A stretch of DNA of 64,000 nucleotides from Candidatus Brocadia sapporoensis (GTDB lineage: Bacteria; Planctomycetota; Brocadiia; Brocadiales; Brocadiaceae), in the NCBI RefSeq assembly GCF_001753675.2, contig NZ_MJUW02000122.1:1-64000 (forward strand), read 5' to 3'. The notes under the pieces were generated by a model that saw nothing but the letters and a program-made list of their open reading frames with translations, did no database searches and was not told the origin of the DNA. Made by a program: the position numbers and the translations under genes. Shown piece after piece: positions 44,131 through 54,534 of this stretch (within the stretch, counting starts at the first letter, position 1; every line of letters starts with the position of its first letter).

Positions 44131-45498
44131 ATGCCAACAGCGGTTGCAGATACAGACCTTGATACACTCCTGAAGGTAGAGACATTGTCAAGGGAGACCA
44201 TAAATTATATCAAAGAACAAGTATTTAGTTCCAAAGAAACTAGAGAAGATCTGGATGCAAAGATTGCTTCGTTAAGAATTGGCATAAAAAAGGTACACGA
44301 TGTGAACGAGGCGAAGGACTTAACCCTTTTATTGGGGATTTTGGAATGGATGATTGGAAATGTAAAAGAGGCTTCTGAATTCCTGAAAGAGGTGAAATCA
44401 AGAAAAATTGCTGCCTATTATTTGGGTAAATGCTATCAGGAATTAGGCGATTATGACCACGCTTTGGAATGTTTTGAACGAGCCAAAAAAACGGATACTG
44501 AAGAATTTGACATTTGTATGGATATTGCCGAAACCAAAAGACTAAAAGGCAATAACGAAGATGCCCTGAAAATCGTTAAAAGTTTTTCCCACTCCCACGA
44601 AAACAATCCAGACTTTCATTACCAATTGGGATGTTGCTTGGACGCCCTCGGAGAATATGATGATGCGCATAGTCACTATGAGCAGTCACTTCGAATAGCC
44701 CCAAGCTATGCAAAATCTCTCTTCCGTATGGCTTTTAATTATGATCTCGGCGGAGAAGATGAAAAAGCCATTGAGTACTATGAACAGTGCATAAAGTTGT
44801 GTCCTAATCATAAAAATGCATTTATCAATCTAGGAATATTGTATGAAGATGAAGGCAGCTTTGATGATGCGGTATATTGCTATGAAACTGTTTTAGAAGC
44901 CGAACAAAACAATCCCCGGGCCTTGTTGTTTTTAAAGGATGCAAAAGACTCCATGGGCATGTATTATGATGAAGAGATTTCAAAAAAACAAGGAAAGGAA
45001 AGTGAGGTGTTAAATATACCCATCTCAGATTTTGAACTCTCCGTAAGAAGTAAAAATTGTTTGGAGAGAATGAACATTCGCACCTTGCGAGATCTTACAC
45101 GAATTACGGAGGTCGACTTACTTTCTTTCAAGAATTTTGGAGAAACCTCACTCAACGAAATCAAGTTCATCTTATCACAAAAAGGATTACGTTTAGGACA
45201 GGCAGTTGAAAGCGATAGCGAAACAGAGGGTTTTGGTAATGACCATACAGAAAGGAAGACGGGCATTATACAAACTATTTCTGAACTCGGGCTCTCCACG
45301 CGCTGCAGAAATGCCCTGATCAAGGTCGGCATTGAAACAATAAAAGACCTTACTGAAAAGACAGAAATAGAGTTAGATCAAAAAGGGATAAAACAAAATT
45401 ATATCGATGAGATATGCGACAGATTATCCGAAGTTGGTCTAGTTTTAAAAAACGTTGATAACGGTAAGTCAGATTTGGACGGAACCGTCACAGAGTAG
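44131..45498 (+). CDS. TPR protein with two C-terminal RpoA alpha-CTD-like modules
   Basis: About 455 residues from ATG at 44131 (GGAGG 12 bases upstream; the frame is open to 44038). Residues about 60-290 form TPR repeats, e.g. AAYYLGKCYQELGDYDHALE, FHYQLGCCLDALGEYDDAHS, NAFINLGILYEDEGSFDDAV. Residues about 297-355 match RNA polymerase alpha-CTD: ISDFELSVRSKNCLERM and FKNFGETSLNEIKFILSQKG. The UP-element contact residues R265, N268, G296 and S299 (E. coli numbering) are kept, but K298 is Thr. A second, weaker copy (about 378-438) begins ISELGLSTRCRNALIKVGIE. It could bind DNA, sigma factor or activators; upstream of ruvAB. Function unproven. Confidence 0.85.
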   Translation: MPTAVADTDLDTLLKVETLSRETINYIKEQVFSSKETREDLDAKIASLRIGIKKVHDVNEAKDLTLLLGILEWMIGNVKEASEFLKEVKSRKIAAYYLGKCYQELGDYDHALECFERAKKTDTEEFDICMDIAETKRLKGNNEDALKIVKSFSHSHENNPDFHYQLGCCLDALGEYDDAHSHYEQSLRIAPSYAKSLFRMAFNYDLGGEDEKAIEYYEQCIKLCPNHKNAFINLGILYEDEGSFDDAVYCYETVLEAEQNNPRALLFLKDAKDSMGMYYDEEISKKQGKESEVLNIPISDFELSVRSKNCLERMNIRTLRDLTRITEVDLLSFKNFGETSLNEIKFILSQKGLRLGQAVESDSETEGFGNDHTERKTGIIQTISELGLSTRCRNALIKVGIETIKDLTEKTEIELDQKGIKQNYIDEICDRLSEVGLVLKNVDNGKSDLDGTVTE

Positions 45499-45550
45499 CC
45501 TCTTTAAAAAATTCGGATGGTGTGATTACGGAAGCTAAGGATGTGTGCAC

Positions 45551-46141
45551 ATGCTAGATTACATCCGAGGAAGGGTTGTTAGCAAATCTCCCACAAGGCT
45601 TATCTTGGAAGTAGCTGGCATCGGTTATCTATTACACATTCCGCTATCTACCTTTGAGAAGATACCCAATCACGAAGAGGTTACAATCCTTACGCAGTTA
45701 TTTATCAAAGAAGATCAGATAAAAATCTTTGGGTTTGCGACGGGGGAAGAAAGGGATTTGTTCCAACTGTTGCTTTCGGTGAATGGCATAGGACCTACTA
45801 CAGCAATCACAATACTTTCTGGTAGTCGTGTGAGTGACATCAAAGATGCAGTTGCCCGTGAAGATGCGAAATCCTTGGAAAAGATCAAGGGGGTGGGTAA
45901 AAAAACTGCTGAACGGATTATCCTGGAACTCAAGGGAATAATAAAGGAAATGTCGCTCACCTTACAATCAGGTATAGAGACCGGACAAAAGACGTTGATA
46001 TCTGATGCCGTCAGTGCGCTAATTTCTCTGGGTTATGGGAGATCTGTGGCAGAAAATGCCGTAAACGAGGCAATGAGAAAACTGGGAGCCATTACTAATG
46101 TTGAGGTGCTTGTTAGGGAGGCATTGAAACACAAAACCTGA
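45551..46141 (+). CDS. ruvA: Holliday junction helicase subunit RuvA
   Basis: About 196 residues from ATG at 45551 (AAGGATG nine bases upstream). The OB domain MLDYIRGRVVSKSPTRL, the two helix-hairpin-helix motifs FQLLLSVNGIGPTTAITIL and LEKIKGVGKKTAERIILEL, and a C-terminal domain ALISLGYGRSVAENAVNEA that binds RuvB are all present. RuvA tetramers load RuvB at junctions. ruvC is not in the window. 44 bases before ruvB. Confidence 0.97.
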   Translation: MLDYIRGRVVSKSPTRLILEVAGIGYLLHIPLSTFEKIPNHEEVTILTQLFIKEDQIKIFGFATGEERDLFQLLLSVNGIGPTTAITILSGSRVSDIKDAVAREDAKSLEKIKGVGKKTAERIILELKGIIKEMSLTLQSGIETGQKTLISDAVSALISLGYGRSVAENAVNEAMRKLGAITNVEVLVREALKHKT

Positions 46142-46185
46142 TTGCTCCGGCGTGCGACTTAGGATCTCACAGTAGGATATAGGTT

Positions 46186-47208
46186 ATGATAAAAGAAGAT
46201 ATTTTATCTTCTGTACCCATTGTTGAAGATAAAAACCTAGACTTTACCCTCAGGCCAAAACGATTCAATGATTTTATCGGACAGAATCGCATAAAGGAAA
46301 ATCTGCTCATTTATATTGAAGCTGCAAAAAAAAGGGGAGAACCGTTAGACCATATCTTATTTTCTGGCCCTCCCGGGCTGGGAAAAACAACGTTGTCTCA
46401 AATTATTGCTAACGAAATTAATGCCTCGATTAAGACAACTTCCGGCCCCATTCTCGATAAACCTATGGACCTTGCTGGTATTCTTACGAATTTGCAACAT
46501 GGGGACATTCTTTTTATTGATGAAATCCATAGGTTGAACACAACTGTTGAAGAGTATCTGTATTCGGCGATGGAAGATTTTTATATCGATATTATCATTG
46601 ATCAGGGACCGAAGGCCAGATCGGTAAAAATCAATTTACCTAAGTTCACCCTTATCGGTTCGACGACAAGAGAAGGGCTGCTTACAGCGCCGCTTCGTTC
46701 CCGCTTTGGTGTGCTGGAAAAATTAGAGTTCTATCCGTGGACCGATCTCTATAAAGTTGTGTGTAATTCAGCCCACGTTCTCTCTATCCGGATAGATGAA
46801 AAAGGGGGCGAAATTATTGCGAAAAGGTCCCGCGGTACCCCCCGAATAGCTAATAGATTTTTACGACGTATTCGGGATGTTGCCCAAGTTCGCGGGAACG
46901 ACATAATCAACAAAGAAGTTGCCCAAATGGGTTTAGAGATGTTAGGTGTGGATGAGAATGGTTTGGGAGAAATGGACAGGAAGATACTGGAAACCCTTAT
47001 TCGATACAGCGGTCCCGTCGGCTTGAAAACTATTGCAGTTTCGGTAAGTGAGGAAGAAGATACCATCGAGGAAGTATATGAATCGTATCTGATCCAACGG
47101 GGATATCTGGATAAAACACCGAGAGGAAGGGTTGCGACCAAGCTGGCTTACGAACATTTAGGATATCCATGCCACTCAGAAACAGGACTCCAAAAACGGC
47201 TATTTTAA
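46186..47208 (+). CDS. ruvB: Holliday junction helicase ATPase RuvB
   Basis: A 340-residue AAA+ motor that drives branch migration. Walker A HILFSGPPGLGKTTLSQII, Walker B ILFIDEIHRLN, sensor 1 FTLIGSTTREGLL, the arginine finger LLTAPLRSRFG and the winged-helix C-terminus VYESYLIQRGYLDKTPRGRV. Normal length. Follows ruvA; queH starts 12 bases after the stop. Confidence 0.98.
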   Translation: MIKEDILSSVPIVEDKNLDFTLRPKRFNDFIGQNRIKENLLIYIEAAKKRGEPLDHILFSGPPGLGKTTLSQIIANEINASIKTTSGPILDKPMDLAGILTNLQHGDILFIDEIHRLNTTVEEYLYSAMEDFYIDIIIDQGPKARSVKINLPKFTLIGSTTREGLLTAPLRSRFGVLEKLEFYPWTDLYKVVCNSAHVLSIRIDEKGGEIIAKRSRGTPRIANRFLRRIRDVAQVRGNDIINKEVAQMGLEMLGVDENGLGEMDRKILETLIRYSGPVGLKTIAVSVSEEEDTIEEVYESYLIQRGYLDKTPRGRVATKLAYEHLGYPCHSETGLQKRLF

Positions 47209-47220
47209 AGGAGCCGCCTT

Positions 47221-47853
47221 ATGAATCTTTTGTTACATATTTGTTGCGCATGTTGTTTATGCGCACCGCTGCAGGAGCTGAGAAAAGAAGGTTTCGCAGT
47301 AACCGGGCTCTTTTACAATCCAAATATACATCCGTTGCTTGAGTTTAGGCGGCGATTAAAGGCGCTGCGCGTATTTCAGGAAAGCGATCCTTTATCAGTA
47401 ATATACTACGAGGAGTATGGTTTACGGGAATATTTGAAACACGTTGATCATGAGGGCAATGATCGGTGTGCTGATTGTTATACCATGAGGCTTAGGTTTA
47501 CTACGGTATACGCACAGGAAAACGGATTCGATGCCTTTACCTCAACCATGTTGTTCAGTGTTTATCAAAATCACGAGCAGTTAAAAATATTTTCAGAAAA
47601 TCTGGCGCGCGAACATGGTATTGATTTTATCTATCGTGATTACCGTGCTTTATCTGAATGCAGTCATGATATAGCCAAAAAAAAGATGATTTACCGGCAA
47701 GGATATTGTGGTTGTATCTTCAGTGAATATGAAAGATACAAAGACACGACACGAGAGTTGTATAAAGGCAGCAGTCTGAATAAGAAGGATGAAGAAGGTG
47801 TCCAAAATGTCTTTAATATCAAAAACACGTTACATCGATGTGACTGTCTTTGA
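47221..47853 (+). CDS. queH: Epoxyqueuosine reductase QueH
   Basis: A 210-residue enzyme that performs the last step of queuosine synthesis in tRNA, the non-orthologous replacement of QueG (oxygen- and cobalamin-independent). Motifs: LLHICCACCLCAPLQEL at the N-terminus, CADCYTMRL, and YRQGYCGCIFSEYERY; the Cys residues hold an Fe-S cluster and an iron. Good ribosome site (AAGGAG). It forms a queuosine group with tgt, one gene downstream, with a SpoIID-like gene between them. Confidence 0.93.
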   Translation: MNLLLHICCACCLCAPLQELRKEGFAVTGLFYNPNIHPLLEFRRRLKALRVFQESDPLSVIYYEEYGLREYLKHVDHEGNDRCADCYTMRLRFTTVYAQENGFDAFTSTMLFSVYQNHEQLKIFSENLAREHGIDFIYRDYRALSECSHDIAKKKMIYRQGYCGCIFSEYERYKDTTRELYKGSSLNKKDEEGVQNVFNIKNTLHRCDCL

Positions 47854-47978
47854 TAGAGTATTGGGGAGTTCTTTTCTGCAAATCTGTCGGAGATCACGAA
47901 CTGGTTTGTGCCTTGCAGGATCTCGTAATGCTGGTTTAAATCAGAAGTAAATACGTTCCCAATAACAGCGAAAATAAC

Positions 47979-49172
47979 ATGACTATGAATAGGGTATCTT
48001 TTTTAACAATGGCTATGATATTACCAATTATTTCCGCAGGAGTCCATCTTTCGTGTTACAGGGATAGTGTGGTGGTTCAAGACGATATTCATGACTACGG
48101 ACCTCTGATGGATAAAACACCCGCTGTACGTGTACTTCTCGTAAATGATAAGCGGACTGCACAGCTAGCAATTCATGGATGCTATCAGATTACCGGCAGT
48201 CTGACAAACATTGTAGATCAAGGGCAGGATTTACGAAGGTGTGCCATATCAATAAGTAATGGCGGTATTAATATCGGGAATAAACATTATAATCACAACG
48301 AATTAAGAATTGTAAGTCAACAAAGTGGAGGGATTGAAGTAAATTCTGTACGATATCGTGGTGAGATAAGAATATTACAGCAACTTAATGACAAATTGTC
48401 CGTGATTGAAGAAACAGATATAGAAAGTTTTATCGATGGTGTCCTTGGGAGTGAAATGCCGCAATCATGGAATGAAGATGCCTTGCGTGCCCAAGCAGTA
48501 ACAGCAAGAACCTATGCGATGTATAAAAAAAAGATAAGGCGGGATGATGTTTACCACCTGGATATGTTAGAGCTTGCATATCGGGGTATAGCCAATGAAT
48601 CAGGTCGGCTTACCCAAATTGTGCAGGACACCAAAGGCATCGTGATGGTTTATAATTGGAATATTTTCCCTGCTTATTTTCATAGCACGTGTGGAGGTCA
48701 TACAGAAGATGTTCGCCATGTATTCGGGAAAGACAGCATACCACCCCTCAGTGGTGTGGCATGCAATTACTGTAGCGACTCCAAACATTCCAGTTGGAGT
48801 ACGGACATTAGCAAATCTGCTATTGAAAAAAAATTACAGGAAGCTAATGTTTATATTTCCAACATCAGCACAGTAATGGCTGTAAATCCAGGGGCTGGCA
48901 ACCATGGTTCGAGAGTTGAAATCGCTTCTGCTAATGGAAGTAAAGAAATGAATGCAAATGATTTTCGATTAATGATTGGGCCGAACAATTTGTTAAGCAC
49001 GTCCTTTCAGGCGAAGAACAATGGAAAAAGTATTACCTTTACGGGAAAAGGGTGGGGGCATGGTGTCGGGCTTTGTCAGTATGGTGCTCAGTCCATGGCA
49101 GAAAAGGGTTTCAAGTGGGCCGAAATTTTAAAGTATTACTATCCGAAGATAGAGTTGGTTCGGGTATATTGA
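47979..49172 (+). CDS. SpoIID/LytB-domain peptidoglycan protein
   Basis: A 397-residue secreted protein, with a hydrophobic N-terminus (VSFLTMAMILPIISAGVHLSC) that ends in a possible lipobox-like SAGVHLSC. The SpoIID core is FIDGVLGSEMPQSWNEDALR (essential Glu), AQAVTARTYAMYKK, YFHSTCGGHTEDVRHVFG and GKGWGHGVGLCQYGAQSMAE. SpoIID is a lytic transglycosylase acting on glycan strands stripped of peptide; non-sporulating bacteria use such proteins in cell-wall remodelling. Between queH and tgt without an obvious functional link. Confidence 0.88.
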   Translation: MTMNRVSFLTMAMILPIISAGVHLSCYRDSVVVQDDIHDYGPLMDKTPAVRVLLVNDKRTAQLAIHGCYQITGSLTNIVDQGQDLRRCAISISNGGINIGNKHYNHNELRIVSQQSGGIEVNSVRYRGEIRILQQLNDKLSVIEETDIESFIDGVLGSEMPQSWNEDALRAQAVTARTYAMYKKKIRRDDVYHLDMLELAYRGIANESGRLTQIVQDTKGIVMVYNWNIFPAYFHSTCGGHTEDVRHVFGKDSIPPLSGVACNYCSDSKHSSWSTDISKSAIEKKLQEANVYISNISTVMAVNPGAGNHGSRVEIASANGSKEMNANDFRLMIGPNNLLSTSFQAKNNGKSITFTGKGWGHGVGLCQYGAQSMAEKGFKWAEILKYYYPKIELVRVY

Positions 49173-50297
<1,125 letters not shown>

Positions 50298-50372
50298 AAT
50301 TGTCGTGAATACGCGACAAATCGGAGAAGTGTTTTTTTTGAGTGAAACTTTTTCATAATAGGTAGGAGGAAT

Positions 50373-50741
50373 ATGATGTTTTTTTTATTGCAAGCGGCTG
50401 GAAAATCGTCATCGCCGGGTGGTATGTTATCCATGCTGCTTCCGTTTATTCTCATGTTTGTTGTGATGTATTTCTTGATCCTGAGACCACAAAAGAGAAA
50501 GGAAAAAGAACGCAAGATTCTGTTGTCCAGGATTAAAAAGAACGATCGGGTCGTAACGGCTGGAGGAATCCACGGCCTTATTACGTCTGTCAGAGAGAAT
50601 GAGATTATCCTCCGTGTAGACGATGCAAAAGACGTAAAGCTTAAGATCGACAGGAGCGCAATTGTTACGGTATTAGAGGTCTCTGGCGATGATACAGAAG
50701 AACCAAAAGAACTTCCAAAAGAGAGTAAAGATACAAAATAA
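50373..50741 (+). CDS. yajC: Preprotein translocase subunit YajC
   Basis: A 122-residue membrane protein: one TM segment (LPFILMFVVMYFLILRP) and the conserved cytoplasmic domain RIKKNDRVVTAGGIHGLITS with VDDAKDVKLKIDRSAIVTVL. It associates with SecDF to help protein export. Ribosome site GTAGGAGGAAT. It sits before secDF as in many genomes. Confidence 0.96.
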   Translation: MMFFLLQAAGKSSSPGGMLSMLLPFILMFVVMYFLILRPQKRKEKERKILLSRIKKNDRVVTAGGIHGLITSVRENEIILRVDDAKDVKLKIDRSAIVTVLEVSGDDTEEPKELPKESKDTK

Positions 50742-50819
50742 CGTTTTATATATGATTATGAGTATGAATCAGCAGTTTATTTCAGACAATGAAAAAAGGA
50801 GCCTGTTGAGGAGAAAGAA

Positions 50820-53800
50820 ATGACTAAAAACTTAAGATGGAGGATACCTCTCATTGCGATAGTTATTGCTATTGGCAGTATGATCGTGTACCCACCGTCA
50901 GAAAAGGTCCTGAAGAAGGAGCAAGTTAAGGAAATCGATGGGAATGTAGTTGAGCGTACGACTCTGGAAAAATCATGGACACGTTTTTTCATAACAAATC
51001 CAATTATCCGCGAGACGATTGTTAACGAAGAGACTGACAAGGATGGCAAGAAAGTTTGTAACAAGGTCGTCGAGTATGTCTCAAAGGGTAAGATTAAGCT
51101 TGGATTAGACCTCAAAGGTGGCTCAGAGTTGTTGTATAAAGTAAGGGTAGATAAAAAAGAAGACCGACCAGGGATAACAAAGGAAATTATTGAAGTATTA
51201 AAAAAAAGGATAGACCCTCAAGGAGTTATAGAGTATAGGATCCAGGAACAGGGCAGTCATCGTGTGCTCATTCAGGTTCCGGGAGCAACAAAAGCAGAAA
51301 TAGAAAGCTTGAAGAACCGAATCACACGCCTTGGCAAGCTTGAGTTCAGGCTTGCAGCCAGCAGCGATAGCCCGGAATATAAAGAGGCGCTGGAGGGGAA
51401 ACAAGTTCCGGGGTATTATAAACACTGGTTGCGGAAGAAAAAAGGCGAAGAAGGGGAGGCCGGCAAATGGTACCTTGTTCGGAATAAGACCGAGATTTCC
51501 GGGGAACACCTATTCAGAATATATGCTGACCGGAAAGGGATCGAACCCATCGTTGGTTTTGAGTTCGACGCTATTGGTAAATCTAAATTTGGACAAATTA
51601 CAGAACGTAATATTGGTAAACCTCTGGCAATTATCCTGGACGGCACCCTCTATTCTGCACCTGTTATCCGCGATCGTATACCCGGGAAGGGAATTATTGA
51701 AGGAAACTTTACCCAAGATGAAGTCAATGAACTTATTGCTATTATGCGGGCAGGAAGTCTTCCTGCAGACCTGGAACTTGAAATGGAAACCATGGTCGGG
51801 CCGAGTTTGGGAAGAGATTCAATTAACAGGGCGTTGATAGCCGGCACGATAGGTGGTATCTTTGCAATCCTTTTTGTTGGAATTTACTATATGGGGGTGG
51901 GATGGGTTGCAAACTGTGCAAATGCTTTGAATATCTTTTTTACTGTTGGAATGATGGCATTACTCAATGCTACTTTGACTCTCCCGGGTATAGCGGGATT
52001 AGTGCTCATGATCGGTATGGGTATCGATTCAAATGTGTTAATCTTTGAAAGAATCCGTGAAGAAAAGGCCAAGGGAAAATCCTTACGGGCAGCGGTAAAG
52101 GCGGGCTATGAAAAGGCGTTTTCTGCCATTTTTGATTCCCATGTTACCACGTTAATTACGGGTGTAATACTTGCAGCGGTGGGTACTGGTCCTGTAAAGG
52201 GATTTGCATGGACATTAATCCTGGGTTTGATTATCAATCTGTTTACAGCCGTTTTTGTAACAAGGGTTGTATATGATTTGTTTATGGATTTAAACTGGAT
52301 CAAGAGCTTCTCGATGTTTAAGCTGATCGGCGTCCCCCACGTTAACTTTATAAGCTATCGTTTTATCCTGATTATTATCTCCGGCTCATGTATTATCGGC
52401 GGTATGGCAACCTTTGTTATGCGTGGGAACAAAAAATATGATATCGATTTTACTGGTGGTACACTCGTTCATTTACACCTGAATAATTCAACTTCTCCTG
52501 GATTTATAAGAACGGCACTTGGTGAGACGGGCTATAATGAAGCCGAGGTCCAGAGTATTTGGTCCGGAGAGAATCTGACACAGTTTGCATCAACATCAGA
52601 TGAATTCGGTATACGAATCAAAGGCCTTGATGATGAGAAGACAAAGCAAAAATTAACAGAGGATATCAAGCGAGTTCTGGATAAAACGGATTTATTTGCC
52701 GGAATCGATTTTATTGAACCCTTGATTTTTAATCTGGAATTGAAAAAACCGACAGATGAGATGGCTATTCAAAAAAGCTTGAAAGACGCTGGTTACAGCG
52801 ATGAGGATGTGGTGTCAATAACACCCGTTAATCAACTTGCAAAAGAGTACTTAGTGGATATCAGCGGTCTGGAAGATGTGAAAAAACGCCCACAATTAGT
52901 CGGTGCAGTGGTAGATGGTTTGAAGAATAACCTGGTCTTCCGCGAGGTTAAAATAACGTTGGGTGAGATTACCGAGTCATTGCAAACACAAGATGTCAAT
53001 ATGCAGGTGTCGAAACCTTTCGTGGATGCGGATGTAAGTGAATCCATTGATCCTGCCATTCTTAATTTTGAGCTGAATAAGCAGGGGTTTGGCAATATTA
53101 CAGTGACAGGACGATCAAAAGAATCATCAATGGCACGCACAAATAAACTACGAATAGAAAGTTCAAGGACAACTTTACAAGATATAAAACAGGCCGTGAA
53201 GGGATCGATCTCGGTGCCAAGCGTTTCTATCACAGGAAACGAAGAAATCCGTGTAGAGTTAAAAGAAGGTATCAGTAAAGGAAGTTTTGTGACGATGATT
53301 CGGGAGATTAAGCCCATTAAAGGTGTTGTAAAAGGTGTTTTTTCAATGAACGCTCCCGCACAATTATTTGCAATTCATATGCGACCTTTAAGTGCCGGAA
53401 AAGTGCAGGAAAAAATTAAAGAGGACATCATTAGTAAATTTAAGGACCACTTGTATAAAGAAAAAATCGATGTCTCTTTCGAACCGTTGAAAGATGCTTC
53501 CCCGGATACTGAGATAAGCACGGCCAGTCAGGGAAAAGAATCAAACCAGGCTCAATTCCGCATGACATTATCTAAACCTTTAAAAAAAGAGGTTATTGAA
53601 GAGGTGCTGATTACCGCAGGATACCCCACTATTCTTGAGCAGGGTCTGGAGGAGGGCAGAGAATATAAGAGCGTGGAGATCGCCCTTAACCCTCGTAATA
53701 CAGAGACGGCAGAAAAGGCCATCAAGAGTGCGTTTGAGATATCTCAGCCGTTAAAAAGGATCGTGAGTATTGGTTCCACTGTTGCAGGTGAGATGAAGAG

Positions 53801-54368
53801 TCGCGCCATTTTGGGGGTAATCTTTTCCTGTATTGCTACGATATTTTATGTGTGGTTTCGTTTTGGAGACTTTAAATTTGGCTCTTCAGCAATCATCGCT
53901 GTTATCCATGATATCCTGCTTACTTTGGGTGCCGTAGCTGTAGCAGATTATTTGTTTGGAAATATGAAAATTGACAGCTCTATGGTAGCTGCATTTCTTA
54001 CCGTAGTAGGCTACTCTCTGAATGATACAATCGTCATCTTTGACAGGATTAGAGAAAATATGGGAGGGCGGGGTAATCTACTTACGCCGCAATTGGTTAA
54101 CGACAGTATCAACCAGACATTAAGCCGAACTCTCTTGACAGGGGTTACAACCATTGGTGTATTGTGTGCCCTCTTTTTCGTGGGTGGACATGAGATTCAT
54201 GGATTTGCATTTGTTATGCTCGTAGGAATCGTTGTCGGTACGTATTCAACGATATTTGTCGCATGTCCTATGCTACTCAGGTGGAAGGGACTTTCTCCCG
54301 TAAGTCAAGTATTGCCGCGACAAAATTATCCGATGCAAGGAAAGGAGGTAATAACTAAAAAGAGATAA
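50820..54368 (+). CDS. secDF: Fused SecD-SecF translocase
   Basis: An 1182-residue single protein combining SecD and SecF. SecD part: N-terminal TM, GKIKLGLDLKGGSELLYKV, IRDRIPGKGIIEG, LEMETMVGPSLGRDSI and the TM4 motif GIDSNVLIFERIREEKAKG near residue 400. SecF part: GNKKYDIDFTGGTLVHLHLN near residue 540 and the final TM motif VGYSLNDTIVIFDRIRENMG near residue 1063. A long stretch (about 560-990) contains several poorly conserved periplasmic segments absent from normal SecF, so the protein is longer than usual. It uses the proton motive force to aid export. Good ribosome site (GAGGAGAAAG). Confidence 0.94.
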   Translation: MTKNLRWRIPLIAIVIAIGSMIVYPPSEKVLKKEQVKEIDGNVVERTTLEKSWTRFFITNPIIRETIVNEETDKDGKKVCNKVVEYVSKGKIKLGLDLKGGSELLYKVRVDKKEDRPGITKEIIEVLKKRIDPQGVIEYRIQEQGSHRVLIQVPGATKAEIESLKNRITRLGKLEFRLAASSDSPEYKEALEGKQVPGYYKHWLRKKKGEEGEAGKWYLVRNKTEISGEHLFRIYADRKGIEPIVGFEFDAIGKSKFGQITERNIGKPLAIILDGTLYSAPVIRDRIPGKGIIEGNFTQDEVNELIAIMRAGSLPADLELEMETMVGPSLGRDSINRALIAGTIGGIFAILFVGIYYMGVGWVANCANALNIFFTVGMMALLNATLTLPGIAGLVLMIGMGIDSNVLIFERIREEKAKGKSLRAAVKAGYEKAFSAIFDSHVTTLITGVILAAVGTGPVKGFAWTLILGLIINLFTAVFVTRVVYDLFMDLNWIKSFSMFKLIGVPHVNFISYRFILIIISGSCIIGGMATFVMRGNKKYDIDFTGGTLVHLHLNNSTSPGFIRTALGETGYNEAEVQSIWSGENLTQFASTSDEFGIRIKGLDDEKTKQKLTEDIKRVLDKTDLFAGIDFIEPLIFNLELKKPTDEMAIQKSLKDAGYSDEDVVSITPVNQLAKEYLVDISGLEDVKKRPQLVGAVVDGLKNNLVFREVKITLGEITESLQTQDVNMQVSKPFVDADVSESIDPAILNFELNKQGFGNITVTGRSKESSMARTNKLRIESSRTTLQDIKQAVKGSISVPSVSITGNEEIRVELKEGISKGSFVTMIREIKPIKGVVKGVFSMNAPAQLFAIHMRPLSAGKVQEKIKEDIISKFKDHLYKEKIDVSFEPLKDASPDTEISTASQGKESNQAQFRMTLSKPLKKEVIEEVLITAGYPTILEQGLEEGREYKSVEIALNPRNTETAEKAIKSAFEISQPLKRIVSIGSTVAGEMKSRAILGVIFSCIATIFYVWFRFGDFKFGSSAIIAVIHDILLTLGAVAVADYLFGNMKIDSSMVAAFLTVVGYSLNDTIVIFDRIRENMGGRGNLLTPQLVNDSINQTLSRTLLTGVTTIGVLCALFFVGGHEIHGFAFVMLVGIVVGTYSTIFVACPMLLRWKGLSPVSQVLPRQNYPMQGKEVITKKR

Positions 54369-54534
54369 AAATTATGATTAATAAGGCCATTCACAGGGTG
54401 CAGGTCTTGTTAAAAAGATGAAAATTTTTTGAAAAATGCAAATGCGTTTCAGCTTGTCGATTGGCATGAAAGAGCGGACAGAAGGTTCATTTTATTGTTC
54501 ATTCCTATAAAACCTACGAAAGGAATAAAAAACG

